The notes below the pieces were generated by a model. That model made no database searches and was not told where the DNA came from. It saw nothing but the letters and a program-made list of their open reading frames with translations. From contig CP034996.1 of assembly GCA_004026145.2 (NCBI GenBank), positions 16,989,427 to 17,053,426 of the forward strand: DNA of 64,000 bases. The letters run 5' to 3'. Shown one piece after another: positions 11,701-23,200 of this stretch (position 1 is the stretch's first letter; each line of letters begins with the position of its first letter). This stretch comes from Takifugu bimaculatus (lineage: Eukaryota > Chordata > Actinopteri > Tetraodontiformes > Tetraodontidae). A program made the position numbers and the translations under genes.

Positions 11701-12139
11701 TGTAAGCGTTTGTGTCGTTGTTTTCTTTTAATGTGGACAAGTGTCGAATACATTTTTAGAAATTGTCTAGAGATTTTTTATTTTAATCTTTCATATTTAA
11801 CATCTGTTGCTGTGTCTTGCTTGCTCTCTGTTTTCTTTGGTTTGTTCAATTAGATGGAGGATGAAGTGTGGGCCACTATTTTGGCTCTGATCTGGCTTCA
11901 TGGTGAGAAGATGGACGCTGAGGACGAGTGGAGTCTCCTTGCACAGAAAGCTTTGACATGGCTGCAAGCAACCAACGGTATGTACAACTCTCATTTTAAA
12001 ATGTTATTTTCTTATCAGTTTCTGCTCAGGACCCAGCATTTTGTTATTTTATTTTTCAGCGCCCTATTCAACAAAGTGTGTGGACGTTGGAAATTCGCTG
12101 CTTGGTTGCAAAGTGAAGAAAGAAGATCTGGGACTGTAA
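7586..12139 (+). CDS. vwa5a: vwa5a-like gene, 3' half (cassette exons to C terminus)
   Basis: This is the C-terminal part of a von Willebrand factor A domain 5A-like protein, a cytosolic VIT/VWA protein of poorly known role. Candidate cassette exons are 7586-7642, 8012-8068 and 8597-8668 (the last has lost its AG). Then come a 27-nt microexon (11277-11303), 11384-11550, 11854-11977 and the terminal exon 12060-12139, with TAA at 12137. Phases agree throughout. The family C-terminal signature is clear: LLLQLVSLQKASGCWALD, then DEVWATILALIWLHGEKMDA, and GNSLLGCKV near the stop. Extra copies of the microexon and of a truncated next exon lie at 9712-9738/9834-9918 and 10201-10227/10321-10408. The N-terminal half is not upstream. 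A matching half lies at 28481-34015 on the same contig and strand, so these are either two neighbouring paralogues or one gene split by the assembly. Confidence 0.88.
8805..8994 (-). other. Minus-strand coding-like fragment in the vwa5a intron
   Basis: Read on the minus strand, about 63 codons are open down to a TGA at 8805-8807, containing DFGHPFDTDLDFMPAP. The composition looks like protein and may be a transposase remnant. There is no start and no splice support, and the family is not recognised. Confidence 0.3.
9712..11550 (+). repeat. Three copies of a vwa5a microexon plus next-exon block
   Basis: The 27-nt microexon and the start of the following exon occur three times, at 9712/9834, 10201/10321 and 11277/11384. 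The first two copies are 487 bp apart. They keep the exon only up to the codons for LDSH and then run into an identical non-exonic sequence (ATTTTACATCAGTTACCC). Only the third copy continues into the real downstream coding sequence. All keep AG/GT sites at the microexon. Confidence 0.85.
10740..11075. mobile_element. Possible DNA-transposon fragment, also at 9222-9520
   Basis: The same ~300-bp block occurs at 9222-9520 and 10745-11075. It contains TACTATAAGGCGCAATATT and a second AAAAGGCGCG. At its right end, read on the minus strand, are codons for an acidic tail (DTDDEALDGFVEEE) followed by a stop, as at the end of a transposase frame. Terminal repeats were not defined, so the family is open. 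Both copies belong to the local tandem duplication of the vwa5a 3' region. Confidence 0.4.
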
Positions 12140-12687
12140 AACTTAATTCCGGTTTTATCATGGTTATTTCGGATGCTCTGTACTGTCCGATAACATTTAC
12201 CAATGAAAAGTTAAGTTGAGTATGTTAAGTGGAGTCAAATTTATTGCAAATGTAATGTCTTATAATGCTTTCTTTATTGTCTGAAGCTGTTTTCTTAAGA
12301 AAGTATCATTACATAAGGTTAAAGGTGGAATTTAAAACTCATCAAAACACAGAAAGTTTTGGATCGGCTATAATATGGATAGTAGCGGGACCTCCAGAAC
12401 AGGACTTGTCTTTTATTGGAAAGAAAGGTGGAAAAATAAATGTATGGTTACTAAATTAAACAGATAAACGTCACAGAGATTATGATAACAGATCCTTCTC
12501 TTAGTAAATTTCAAGTTGCATAGCTAAATAAACAGCAAGTATTTTATAGATGGGTTTTATTTACATATATAAAAACAATCTGAGAATTTTAATTAATATT
12601 TACAAAATAATTATACAGAGCTGCATAGGTAAAGGACCAGCCATCAAATGAATTCCCCACGCAAACACGCACACACATTCGCTCTCC
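12140..12687. other. Intergenic sequence between vwa5a 3' end and mrps23
   Basis: No exon or known element is recognised. It is AT-rich at 12480-12620. Confidence 0.5.
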
Positions 12688-12704
12688 CCACCACTAGGTG
12701 GTGG
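12688..12704. promoter_or_regulatory. CTCF-like palindromic motif upstream of mrps23
   Basis: CCACCAC-TAG-GTGGTGG: perfect 7-bp inverted arms with a 3-base centre, about 90 bp before the mrps23 ATG. It resembles the CTCF core (CCASYAGRKGGC) with one mismatch. Similar motifs are also carried by fish repeats, so function is inferred only. Confidence 0.35.
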
Positions 12705-12791
12705 TAAACGCAAATTTGGGGCTGTGCGTCGCCTGCTGACATTCAGGAAAGAGAAGAAGACGCCGGCACGCGAAGAAGAACTGAATCCAAC

Positions 12792-14640
12792 ATGGCCGGC
12801 AGCAGACTGGAACGGTTTGGAACCGTGTTCACTCGGTAAGAAACTATGATGGAATCTGCGCAATAACGTCGAAATGAATGTCTAACAGAGGCGTTTTCAG
12901 TTCATAAGACGAGATTTTAAGTGTCGCTTTTCTTTTCAGGTTTCAGGTATTTGCTTAAAGATATGACCTACTTCAAGAATATTTTTTAATTTGAAGTTAA
13001 CTAACTGTGGGAGACAACCTTTGCGATACACCTTTCCAGTGTCCTCATCACTTTTTAGCATGACTTTCCCTCGCTGAAGACTAGAATTTGGTGTCCGAAT
13101 TGACCTTAACCCCAGTGACATTTTGGACGGATGAGTTACTGTATCAATCGCTGCTGTCCGTCATGAGCAGAAAAGCAGTTTATTTTTCCCCAAATTGACG
13201 CGCAGTTCAGGTCCCGAAATCATCTCTTAAACTGAATTATGATGTCCGTAAATTTCTACTATCACCGTTAATCGCAGTGACCGACGAGAACCCCTTAAAG
13301 AATTCCATCTACTCACAGTATAGAGGAAATTGCACTGGTGAATTATCATCAATACTATCAGTACTATGTTAATTCCACATATAATGACTCATGTTTGTAT
13401 AAAATGATTGTGTGATTGACAGGGTTCGAGACCTGATGCATTCTGGCGTGAATGAAACCTCATCAGAAACCCATTGGTATGATGTTTATATAGGCTTTTC
13501 CACCGAAAAAAGAGCCTCTTTATGTGAAGCCTTGTCGATTTTCCATTAAGAGACAGGACAAAGTGCCTGAGATCTTCTACAGAAGAGGACCAAGTCAGAG
13601 CGTAAGTGATCTGCTCATAGTAGTGACAGTGACTGAAAAGCTTATCTAACAAACACATCCCAGAATACTCATTGTTTTGATTGTTTTCCTTTCAGGAAGT
13701 TCTTTAATCTGTATGGGAGTGGTCCTCAAGCCTTTGACCTGTCCAAATCCAACTTTGTTTCTACATGTCAGAGGTAGTTTTTAAGCTTTCCCCCCACAAT
13801 TATCATTAAAGCAATGGGAAATGGGTTTAAATATTTCAACATTCTACAGTTTTGTCTGTCTTGTGTTTAGGTCTGAGATTTTTTTCTGGATGATAAGATA
13901 ATAGATCTTAAATTCCTACAAGTTAAAATGGACTTCAATCAAATCTCTTTTTTTTTTTTTGCCTATTTCCCTATTATTTCCACCTGTAGGTTTGTTGACA
14001 AGTACACAGAGTTAAAGAGTCGTGGGGAGTTGGATGACGATGCTCTGTTTGAGGAAACTGCAAAGGCTTTACTTGAGGATGGAATCACGCTCAGAAGGAG
14101 AGGAGCCCCTATTGTAAGCATAACTCACATTTTGTTGAGCTTTCATTTATGGAGTCACTTCTGTAAAGGTAAAATATGCAAAATACGTCTGCTATTGAGA
14201 CAGTTGGTGGTTTAATTGTTAAAAGATTATGAAGATATTTACCATGAAACTTGTGGCTGTTAATTGCATCTAGCAAAGATGGATTGAGCTAAAAGGAACC
14301 CTCTCAAGTACTTGTGTTAGTAGCCATATCAGACTACAATATTTACAATATGTAGAACATAGTTTAAAACTGCTGGTCTGTCTAAAACACACACTCTTTC
14401 AGCTGAAGGGTGTGAAAATCCAAAGGTTTTGCGTCCCGTTGTTGCCTATGTGGTTTCTGTGCAACACGAGTTGAACAAATGGTGGCTGTGTTCTCCTGCA
14501 GGTGTCAGCAGAGGCTGCAGACTCGTGTGCTTGACTTGAAGCTCACTGACCTGTTGGCCGAGCAGCAGTCCATCAGCGCCGACAGCAAAGAGACGGTGGA
14601 ATCCCACACGGACCCAGATGAAGGCCCAAGGGCCATTTGA
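12792..14640 (+). CDS. mrps23: Mitochondrial ribosomal protein S23
   Basis: A small-subunit protein of the mitochondrial ribosome. Five exons: 12792-12835, 13423-13601, 13696-13773, 13990-14113 and 14509-14640 (TGA). The start MAGSRLERFGTVFTR matches the family N terminus. Later exons give NLYGSGPQAFDL and FVDKYTELKSRGELDDDALF, the diagnostic middle of MRPS23, then a variable polar tail. The last acceptor used is GTGTCAG at 14508; the AG three codons earlier would give a stop. Exon 2 does not read cleanly. It has an extra A near 13451, a missing T near 13474, an extra base near 13490 and an extra A near 13583. Removing these gives 177 nt, exactly what the flanking phases need, and restores the family's WYDVY, FPPKKEPL and YREDQVRA blocks. 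Intact introns and precise phase repair favour sequence error over a pseudogene. Confidence 0.93.
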
Positions 14641-15010
14641 TGAATAGCAGCTTCTTCAAACTAAGGAATCTTTACAGAGGACTGTGGAATCATTTTCCAT
14701 TGTACTTGAAACACGTTCAAGTATTTTGCCCACCATGTTGTGTGAGAGGCCCTTTTCTTTATGAGCAGCTGGAACTGTGAGAGTCACATTAGTGTGTGTA
14801 ACCAGGGGGGGGGGGGGCCGAAGTTGTCATTTTATTAATAAGGAGACAAGAAAGGGACTCCCATCAACCTGTTTCTTTGTCAAAGCCTTAACTGAAGCGA
14901 GTGTCAGCCCCAAAGTATCGGAAGGAAGACAAAGATTTAAATGTGTGATAATACAAAATAAGGTTAGACATTAATTTGCAGGATGAGGATGATTTCTAGT
15001 CCCTTAACGG
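14641..15010. other. mrps23 3' flank
   Basis: Probable 3' UTR and flank. A G run lies at about 14807-14817. No clear AATAAA was found. Confidence 0.4.
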
Positions 15011-16390
15011 TGAGAAAGTTGACACTGATTGGTTGATGAAGTGGAGCTCCGGTTGAATCGTCAACTTGTGGTCCCTGCTCCACCTCAGGAGGATGTCGCT
15101 GGCGAACCTATGCAGTTGGAACGAACCCGACTCTCCCACGCGGAGTGGCAGTACGGCGGTCGGCGAACCTCTGCCTTAATTGCGTCCGGGCTGGCCATTT
15201 CGTCGCTGATTGCCCGACCCAGCCAGGGGAACTAGGCTCGTCAACACGCGTGGGGAGTGTTGGCGAGCGCTTCCTGTTCTGTGCCGCCCCGCTTAACCCT
15301 GCCGTGCACGCTCCGCTGGGGTCGGGAGTCGGTCTCTGCGCCATTCTTGGTGGACTCAGGCGCAGATGACAGCTTCATAAGCCAGGGCTTGGCTGTGCAA
15401 GCCCGTGTCCCCATCGAGACTCTGCCCGAGCCAAGACCCCGTCATTGGCCTCAACGGGGAGGTCCTGGCTATGGTGACGCACCAGACCCAACCCCTCACC
15501 CTCATCGTCTCCGGGAACCATCGGGAGCAGATCCGCTCTGCTCGTCGTCCCAGCATCCTCTTCCCCAGGGGTTCTCGGGTCTCCCTGGCTGGCTCGCCAC
15601 AACCCCCCATGATCGATTGGTCAACCAGGAGAGTGAGTTGGAGCGTGGCCTGTCGGGCCAACTGCCTTCGCTCTGCACCCAACGCCACGCCTGGTGGTTC
15701 GGAGTCCGCCAGGAGAGCTAAGGAGGTGGGGGCGTTGCCCTCGGTGCGGTGCGTCCAGGGGGGGCGATCCAGGCGTCTCATGGTCGGTGATCCGCTCTGC
15801 CGTGGGAGGAGAGCCGCTGGCAGTTTCCTGGGGGCCACATCCTGGCAAGTGGAGAAGACGATCCCGGCGGCCCAGCAGTTGGTTCTGGATCAGGTGGGGT
15901 CCCGTCGAACTGGCTGTTCGTCCCGCAGGACAAGGTGGCGGTGCCACGGTGCAGGCCGACGTATCGCCGGTGGAGGAAAGAGCGAGACGTGGTTGCGCTG
16001 CACTCCTACGGGCTTCCCAGCGCTCTCAACGGCAGGCCAATCGGTACCGGACTCCGGCCCCGTCCTATCAGTCTGACCAGACGGTCTGCCTCCCTACGAA
16101 GGATCTCCCGTTCCAGGGAGGGCCGGTCACTGAGTTGGACCTGGTCCCTCCGTCCGAGCCCCCGCCTCCCCCCCAGGTCGTGGATAGGGGGGCTGCCTAC
16201 AGAGTCTGGCGCATCCTGGACGTCCGTCGACGGGGACGAGAGTTCCAGTTCCTTGTCGAATGGGAGGGGTATGGGCCGACGAGGCGATCGTGGGTCCCCC
16301 GCCTTTTCATCCTGGACAGCGACCTCTCCCGTGACTTCTACCGCCCCCATCCGGATAAGCCTGGTAGGGCGCCAGGAGGCGCCCGTTGAG
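15011..16390 (+). mobile_element. Deleted gypsy-type LTR retrotransposon body
   Basis: Three landmarks of a Ty3/gypsy element lie in order. A gag zinc knuckle (CLNCVRAGHFVADC) is at about 15170-15215. An aspartic protease active site (FLVDSGADDSFI) is at about 15340-15376. A C-terminal chromodomain-like segment (YRVWRILDVRRRGREFQFLVEWEGYGP in outline) is at about 16198-16280, ending in a stop at 16387-16389. Only about 800 bp separate protease and chromodomain, so reverse transcriptase, RNase H and integrase core are deleted. The reading frame breaks several times. A 5' LTR is not seen. This is a non-autonomous, dead chromovirus-like copy. Confidence 0.88.
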
Positions 16391-16400
16391 GGGAAGGTAA

Positions 16401-16769
16401 TGTTGTGATCCAGGATTCCCAGTTGTGTTTGTCCTGCAGGGGGCGTGGTTCAGCCATGCACCGGCCACCTGTTGGCACACCTGCAGGCCATCAGCGATCA
16501 GCCGCCTATTTAAGGTCTAAGACTCTGGCCTACCAGTGTCGGAGGATTTTTGTGGGACTTGGTATTTCTGGTGCCTTTGTTGGTTTTGAAGATTCTTGTG
16601 ATTTTTGTGGCTCCATGTTGGAGCTCTTTGTGTGCACCCAGAGGAAGAACTGTTGCTACCCAGCGGTCCAGGAGGACTGTCCTTTTGTGTTTGTTTAAAA
16701 CCAGTTTTTGGACCTTTCATCACTGCGTCTTGCCTGCGTTCGGGTCCTAAGCAACCACGAATCGTAACA
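16401..16769 (+). mobile_element. 3' LTR of the gypsy-type element
   Basis: Starts TGTTGTGATC just after a purine tract (GAGGGGAAGG) that fits a polypurine tract, and ends ATCGTAACA. It contains a TATA-like CCTATTTAAGG near 16505. It starts with TG and ends with CA as LTRs do. No second LTR is present to confirm the length. Confidence 0.75.
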
Positions 16770-16854
16770 AGTTTCCCCTGTCATCGTCATCAGATACTTT
16801 TAAACCACAAGTTTGTGAAAAATGGAAAACCTGAAATGATGAGACATTAATGTG

Positions 16855-17006
16855 TGTTGGATCGGAATACCTCTCATGTGTATCTGCTAATCCGTGTGTT
16901 CTTTGAATGAAGACTTCAAGAAGAAAAATGCCAATTTCAAAATGTATTTAGCAACAGAACCAATTCAAGATACAAATATTACAGAGCTCCGGGCCAGTTC
17001 ATAACC
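16855..17006 (-). mobile_element. Inverted fragment of an endogenous retrovirus LTR
   Basis: This stretch is the reverse complement of the LTR end at about 60608-60760, with scattered substitutions (roughly 85-90% alike by eye). It starts at the matching TGTTGG edge. The similarity stops at GTTCATAACCC, so either the U3 part belongs to another subfamily or the copy is truncated. Confidence 0.8.
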
Positions 17007-17815
17007 CAATAATAATATTTAACACCCCCTGCCTGACTGGCTCCTGAGATTACAATGGTCTAAACAACAATCCTGTGAAAGGAATGTCTCTGATCTTTAT
17101 TACATTTGCTAATGAGTCTACCATGCCTAACTTCTAATGTACTTCTAAGAGAAGACAGGAACATGGTAGAACACATAACAAGACAATTCTCATCATGTGC
17201 AAGCCCACATGCACGCACACACACACACACACATACACGCTCAAACACAGGCAAAATGCTTTGCATGTACAGTATTGGTAATACTATGACTATTTGTAAT
17301 CATTTAGACATCTCATGAGGATAATTAAGTAAAAATGACGAGTATGAGCTTTGCCTGCATTGCCAAATTCAAGTTGGAAATAACCTGTTACAAATTTGGC
17401 ACTTTTCACGTGTTCTTTGTATTTTAATGGAAAAAAAATACAATCATCCAGCTGTGTCTGGAGCAGTCTGTCCATGAGTGTGCTGAAGCTAGCATAACAC
17501 TCAATACCTCTAAATCTATATTGAGGTAATTTCTGGTATATTTTACAATAAACATCAACACAGAGTTCAGAACCTTTAACAAGAACTCATTGGAACTGTA
17601 GAAAACACAGATTAACTGTCCCAGAGCCCTAGTTAGTATTAAATGCAACTTACATGTACCAAACAGACAATTCTCCATTGTCATGAATCCATAGGTAGAT
17701 CATAACATTCTGACAATGGCTTGAGATGTGTGCCTCTATGTGGTCTGTGCCATTAGACACCTTTCATGTATAGATGGAATCGCAGTGGCATTGCTTCACA
17801 GTAACGTCCTTCCGC
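17007..17815. other. Unassigned sequence between the LTR fragment and the LINE
   Basis: Contains a short (CA)n run at about 17212-17235. It could be the diverged U3 region and flank of the inverted LTR. No gene is recognised. Confidence 0.4.
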
Positions 17816-17822
17816 TCAGGTT

Positions 17823-19067
17823 TTGACTGGTCAAACGTATTCTTCTTTCTCAGTTTCCAGGTCCTCACGCCAGGGCTGCCCGCTCAGCCCTGCATTATTT
17901 GTACTTTCTCTGGAGCCTTTAGCCGAAACAATTCGTCAATCTAATTTGATCTTGCCTATCTCTGTCTACAACACCCAGCATCAGCTGTCACTATATGCGG
18001 ATGATGTTTTAGTTTTCTTAGAAAATCCAGCTCAATCTACACCACACCTACTGGCTATTTGTGAAGAGTTTGGGAATTTATCAGGTTTTAAAATTAATTG
18101 GTCCAAATCTGCTCTCCTACATCTCAATGAGGCTGCTAAATCCTCTGTCCTTCCAATCAACATTCCCATATTACCACACTTTACATATTTAGGAATTGAA
18201 ATATTCCCTTCTCTAAACCAGATCACTAAATATAATTACTCAATATGTTCTAAACAAAACATTAAGGGATTTGGACCGATGGGTTGATCTTCCTATGTCT
18301 ATCCGTGCCCGTGTCTCTGTCGTCAAAATGAACATCTTGCCCAGAATCAACTTTGTTAGCTCTATGATTCCCCCCCTCCTCCGTCTGATCATTGGAGTAA
18401 GCTCCAATCTGCAACCGCCAAATTTATATGGAACAAAAGTGCCCTCGTTTGAAACTGTCTGTCCTGCAGAGAAGGAGGGAGGATGGTGGTTTAGCAGTAC
18501 CCGACTTTAAGCTATATTTCTGGTCATTCATGCTTAGGCCCTTACTCTCCTGGTTTAATCCTGATTCTTCTGTCTCCTGGCGCATGCTTGAAAGTAATGC
18601 AGTTCAGCCGTGGACTCTTCAGGATGTTCTCTTTAGCAACATTTCTAAAAAACAGTGTCAATTACGTTTTGGCCCCTTAATTTCTTATCTTGTATCGACA
18701 TGGAGACAAGTTGAGACACACTGTCGTCTGCCTTGCCTTTTCCCCAGTTTTCAACAACAATGGTATTTTAATAGGAGGCAGGCCGATTGCTGCTCCCCAA
18801 TGGCAACAGAGGGGTGTTTGCTATCTTAAGGATATCTGCAACGACTCTGGGTTACTTTCTTTCAATGATATTAAGGTGGCTTTTGACTTGCCAAATTCCT
18901 CTTTTTTCTTTTACTTACAACTAAGATCAGCACTTAAAGCACATGGTATGCCCTGGCAGTGCTCTTTACCGACCCACCCATTAAGAGACTTGTTTACTAA
19001 ACATAAAGGAGCTAAGGGCATAGTCTCTAAACTATACTGCTTTGGGAGAAAGTATAGTCTTTTGTAG
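17823..19067 (+). mobile_element. 5'-truncated L1-like LINE (reverse transcriptase part)
   Basis: The first frame (17823-18287) has RQGCPLSPALFVLSLEPLA followed by the catalytic motif LYADDVLVF and FKINWSKS, the order of palm motifs in L1-type reverse transcriptases. The rest of the ORF2 tail continues in shifted frames to about 19067. Several frameshifts and missing 5' parts show it is inactive. Confidence 0.88.
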
Positions 19068-19079
19068 GAGTAACAGCTT

Positions 19080-20215
19080 CATCTCGGAACATCTGTTACT
19101 CCATATGCTCGATTTTCAGTGTATGTTGCTTTATTTTAAATCCACTGCAAAATCTCCGCGGGGTCATCAACTTCAAAAAGGACGCACTTACACAAGAAGG
19201 TAAACGCGCCAGGCGACATAGAAATAAACGCAGAATTTGTTTGCATCCATTCAGCATTTGAGCGTCAATCCAAAAACTAGAAATGTTTTGTGTTGAATTG
19301 AATGCGTGATCCGTTTGCCTTTTCCCGCTGAGTGGTCAGGTGAGACGTTCACCTGGATGGGTTGATTCGAGGCACCTGCGTCGTCCGTGGTTTCACATTC
19401 TTGGAATCATTCAGCTCAATTACTGATCGGCACCCGTTGATCATTTGGGGTGAATTTCAAACTCTAATGTGGTAAATGAACGTTTTATGCTGAAATGAAG
19501 CAACCGGTTCCCTTTACTGACTCATGACAAGAAACCACATGCCCTTACTGGAAAACTCTATTGCTCAAACTCATGAGCGTGGGTAGTTTAATTATATGTG
19601 AATCTGTTCCCCTCCAGGTGGATGACAGAGTCCCAGTAAGATCTTGGGGTAACGGCTGTGCACCCATTGATGGCTGGCAGTCTCTGGGACCGGATGAGAG
19701 GGCTGGTGGTCAATGTGGAGGTGGACGTGGAGCGTAAATGGGTACGCACCTGGCTGCTTTTCCACTACCTTGCGACAGTTTGAAAAATAACCACATTTAA
19801 CTTTCAGTCGTGTTGTGGAAAAAAGTTTTTTTTTTTGGCTGTGTGTGTACTCATTGAGTAGTATAACTCAAATGATCCAAGCTGTGAGATGGCCGTCTTC
19901 TGCTCGGAGCTCTTGATAAATAAAATTGAGAATCACTTTTTTCTGTCGGATTAGACCCAGGAAGACCTTTTTAATCCTCTGCACCTCTCGTCTTTACAAT
20001 GTTCTGGGTGCCTCTGAGTTAAAGGCCTGAAGGTTCACCACAATTCACCTCTTTGTGGAGATTGTTGAAATTATGGCCAGCTATATTTTCAAAACACAAT
20101 TCCAATGTGTGCAGTTTTAAAAGGGTGATCTGAAGACAGGATCTCAGACAGTATAAAGCTGATCCACTTTAATTCAAGCCCAAAGCTGCAACATGTTCTA
20201 ACTATACCTTTTTAG
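19080..20215. other. Region upstream of the recognisable ccnp exons
   Basis: A possible first exon with ATG at 19670 and a GTACGC donor at 19742 is open for 24 codons. Its phase does not fit the next exon at 20216, so it is not accepted. The rest shows nothing recognisable. Confidence 0.35.
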
Positions 20216-23200
20216 GGAAGACCGTTATCAGCCCAAACAAGGACTGACATCCTGTCGGAGTTCCAAGAAGCCAGATGGCAGTGCTCCATTGGTAATTGCC
20301 TGGGCCTGTTGGCTCTTAAACATGTTTCTACAACTCAGCACCATGACCAATTACTCCAGGGTGGGTTAACTGGTTTGCCTGTGCTCTTTCCCGTGTCCTG
20401 TGCAGTCGATGGCAGTGTGGTGCACCCTCTCTACAGTCTGCAGGCACGTGGTGCCTAGCCTGCTGCGCCATGAAGTGGAGGACGCACTGGAGAAGCTGGG
20501 CCTCATTTGGGACCGAACATATGCGTGGGACATGTTTTTGGATATGATGGTGAGACATTGTCGTCACAGCAGTATAATGTCATGTTGGATCTCGAGACTT
20601 GGGGTTCTTAAAGCAAAGCAAAGGATGCCAACAGACTCAACAAACTCATCAAAAAGGCAGGGTCTGTTGTTGGCTGTAGACTTGATAACTTGGACGAGGT
20701 GGTGAGGGACAGGATGGTGTTGAAACTGCGGACAATCATGGACAGTCCCCTCCCACCCCCTCCATAACACAGTGGACAAACTGAGGAGCAGCTTCAGCAA
20801 CAGACTCCTGCGCCTCGCTGCTCTAAGGAACGGTAGCAGGAAGTCATTCCTGCCGTCCTCCATTAAACTCTATAATTCACTCAAACCGACTCAACAATAA
20901 TTGTGTAATGGTTTATTGCTGTAATTTATTTCTAATTTTATTCTATATTTATGTATATATGCTTATAATGCTTATAATATGTATATATTATATTATGTAT
21001 ATATTAGTATATATGCTTATAATATATGCTGTATGTATATATGCTTATAACACTCCTAAATCTTATCTGTATTTTTTTTTTTTTCTGTCTCTTTACTCTG
21101 CATACGCTGCTACTATAACTCAATTTCCCCACGGGGATGAATAAAGTCCATCTTAATCTTAATCTTATCGTAACACAAAATGGTTGTTTTAACACATGCA
21201 CATTGGAGTGATATTAGTTTGGCAGACAGGTGCCTTGACAGAAGTCCCTCTTCCCACTGCTTAGGCGCATACATGCATACATGCAAACTCTATTCTATCT
21301 TTCGGCACTCGGGATGTCATTCATGCTAGACAAATGTGGGCGGATGATATCTAGAAGGGGAAAGGTGATCGCAACTGAGGGGGTTGAACTACCTGAAGGG
21401 AACATCACAGATGTGCAGTACAGCTACAAATACCTGGGGATCCTGCAGGCAAATGGTAAACCATGAGGAGGCAGCTAGGAGGTCAGCCACAGCCAAATAC
21501 CTGCAGAGGTTAAGACGGGGTCCTGAAAAGTCAGCTGAATGGTAAGCACAAGATCCAGGCCATAAACGCCTACGCCCTGCCAGTAATCGGATACCCTGCT
21601 GGCATAATACCCTGGCCACTGGAAGATATACAAGCCACTGACATCAAGACAAGGAAGCTCCTCACCATGCACGGAGGGTTTCACCCTAAGTCCAGTGTCC
21701 TGAGGCTGTACACAAGCGAAAGGAAGGGGGCCGAGGACTAGTAAGTGTCCGAACTACTGTCCAGGAGGAAACAACAAGCCTCCAAGAATACATCAAGAAG
21801 ATGGCCCCCACCTGACCAACTGCTGAGTGAATGCCTCAGGGCAACAAAAGCCCACCAGGAGGAGGAACCTGAGGGGCTGTCATGGAAGGACAAGCCGCTG
21901 CATGGAATGTACCACCGACAAATTGAGGAAGTGGCTCATATCAAGAAAACATAACCAGTGGCTGACAAAGGCCGGACTGAAAGACGGCACAGAGGCACTA
22001 ATCATGGCTGCACAAGAACAGGCCCTGAGCACCAGAGCAATAGAGGCCAGGGTCTACCATACCAGACAAGACCCCAGGTGCATACTGTGTGGAGATGCCC
22101 CTGAGACAGTCCTGCACATCACAGCAGGGTGCAAGATGCTCGCAGGCAAGGCATACATGGAACGGCATAACCAGGTGGCTGGCATAGTGTACAGGAACAT
22201 CTGCACTACGTATGGACTGGAGGGTCCCAGGGTCCAGGTGGGAGACACCCCCGAAAGTGGTGGAGAACAAGCAGGCTGAGATCCTGTGGGACTTCCAGAT
22301 CCAGACTGACTAGATGGTGGTGGCCACCAGCCTGACATAGTGGTGGTGGATAAACACCAGAAGACAGTGGTGGTGATAGATGTAGCAATCCTGAGTGATA
22401 GCAACATCAGGAGATGGAACACAAAAAGCTGGAGAAGTACCAAGGGCTTAAGGAGGAGATGGAGAGAATGTGGGGCATGAAGGCAACAGTGGTCCTAGTG
22501 GTGATCGGGACACTAGGGGCAGTAACACCCAACCGGATTAGATGGCTCCAACAGATACCAGGAACCACACCAGAGATCTCTGTCCAGAGGAGCACGGTCC
22601 TAGGAACAGCTAAGATCCTGCGCAGAACCCTCAGACTCCCAGGCCTCCATTTTATAATGCCACTGTCAATCCCATCCTTCAGAGAATGTAGGATGGGGAC
22701 TGAGAATACAGTGCTTTTCTTGGCCGCAGCACTGACCGCTCATGATCAGACCGTTGGAGAGGGTGTGTCATGGAAACGGCCCCAGTGAGAGCAACGCTGA
22801 TGTCGCTGGAAATATGAGACAACCTACTAATCTAGGACATTATGAACGGAAACATCAATTTAGCAGTGAAGTGAGGTCCGATCAGCTCGATTTGAAGGCT
22901 AGCGTGTTCTGCAGGTTGAGCACTTCATGACTATAATGCACTGTAGCTCCTGGGTAAATTTGTAACTCCTACCCAGCGATGTCGCCAGTAAAGAGACTCA
23001 TGGTAGTGTTTTGGCTGCTCTAGTTCCTTCTCGAACAACGATACATCGTGAAGAAAGCTCATATGTTAAACAATGTTCCTGAGAACAGCAGCTTTTAAAC
23101 CACTGCATACCCAATGGTTTGGGCTCTCCAGTATGGCATTTGTTGTATTGCCTTGCTTTTATTTTATATCTTTATAGCCTCCATCCACGATTGTGAGTGA

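Noticed and set aside
12600..12863. Minus-strand frame over the mrps23 start
   Set aside because: Overlaps the mrps23 5' end and first exon on the other strand; no support.
19670..19741. First exon of ccnp with ATG at 19670
   Set aside because: Its phase does not join the exon at 20216, and the encoded residues show no family match.
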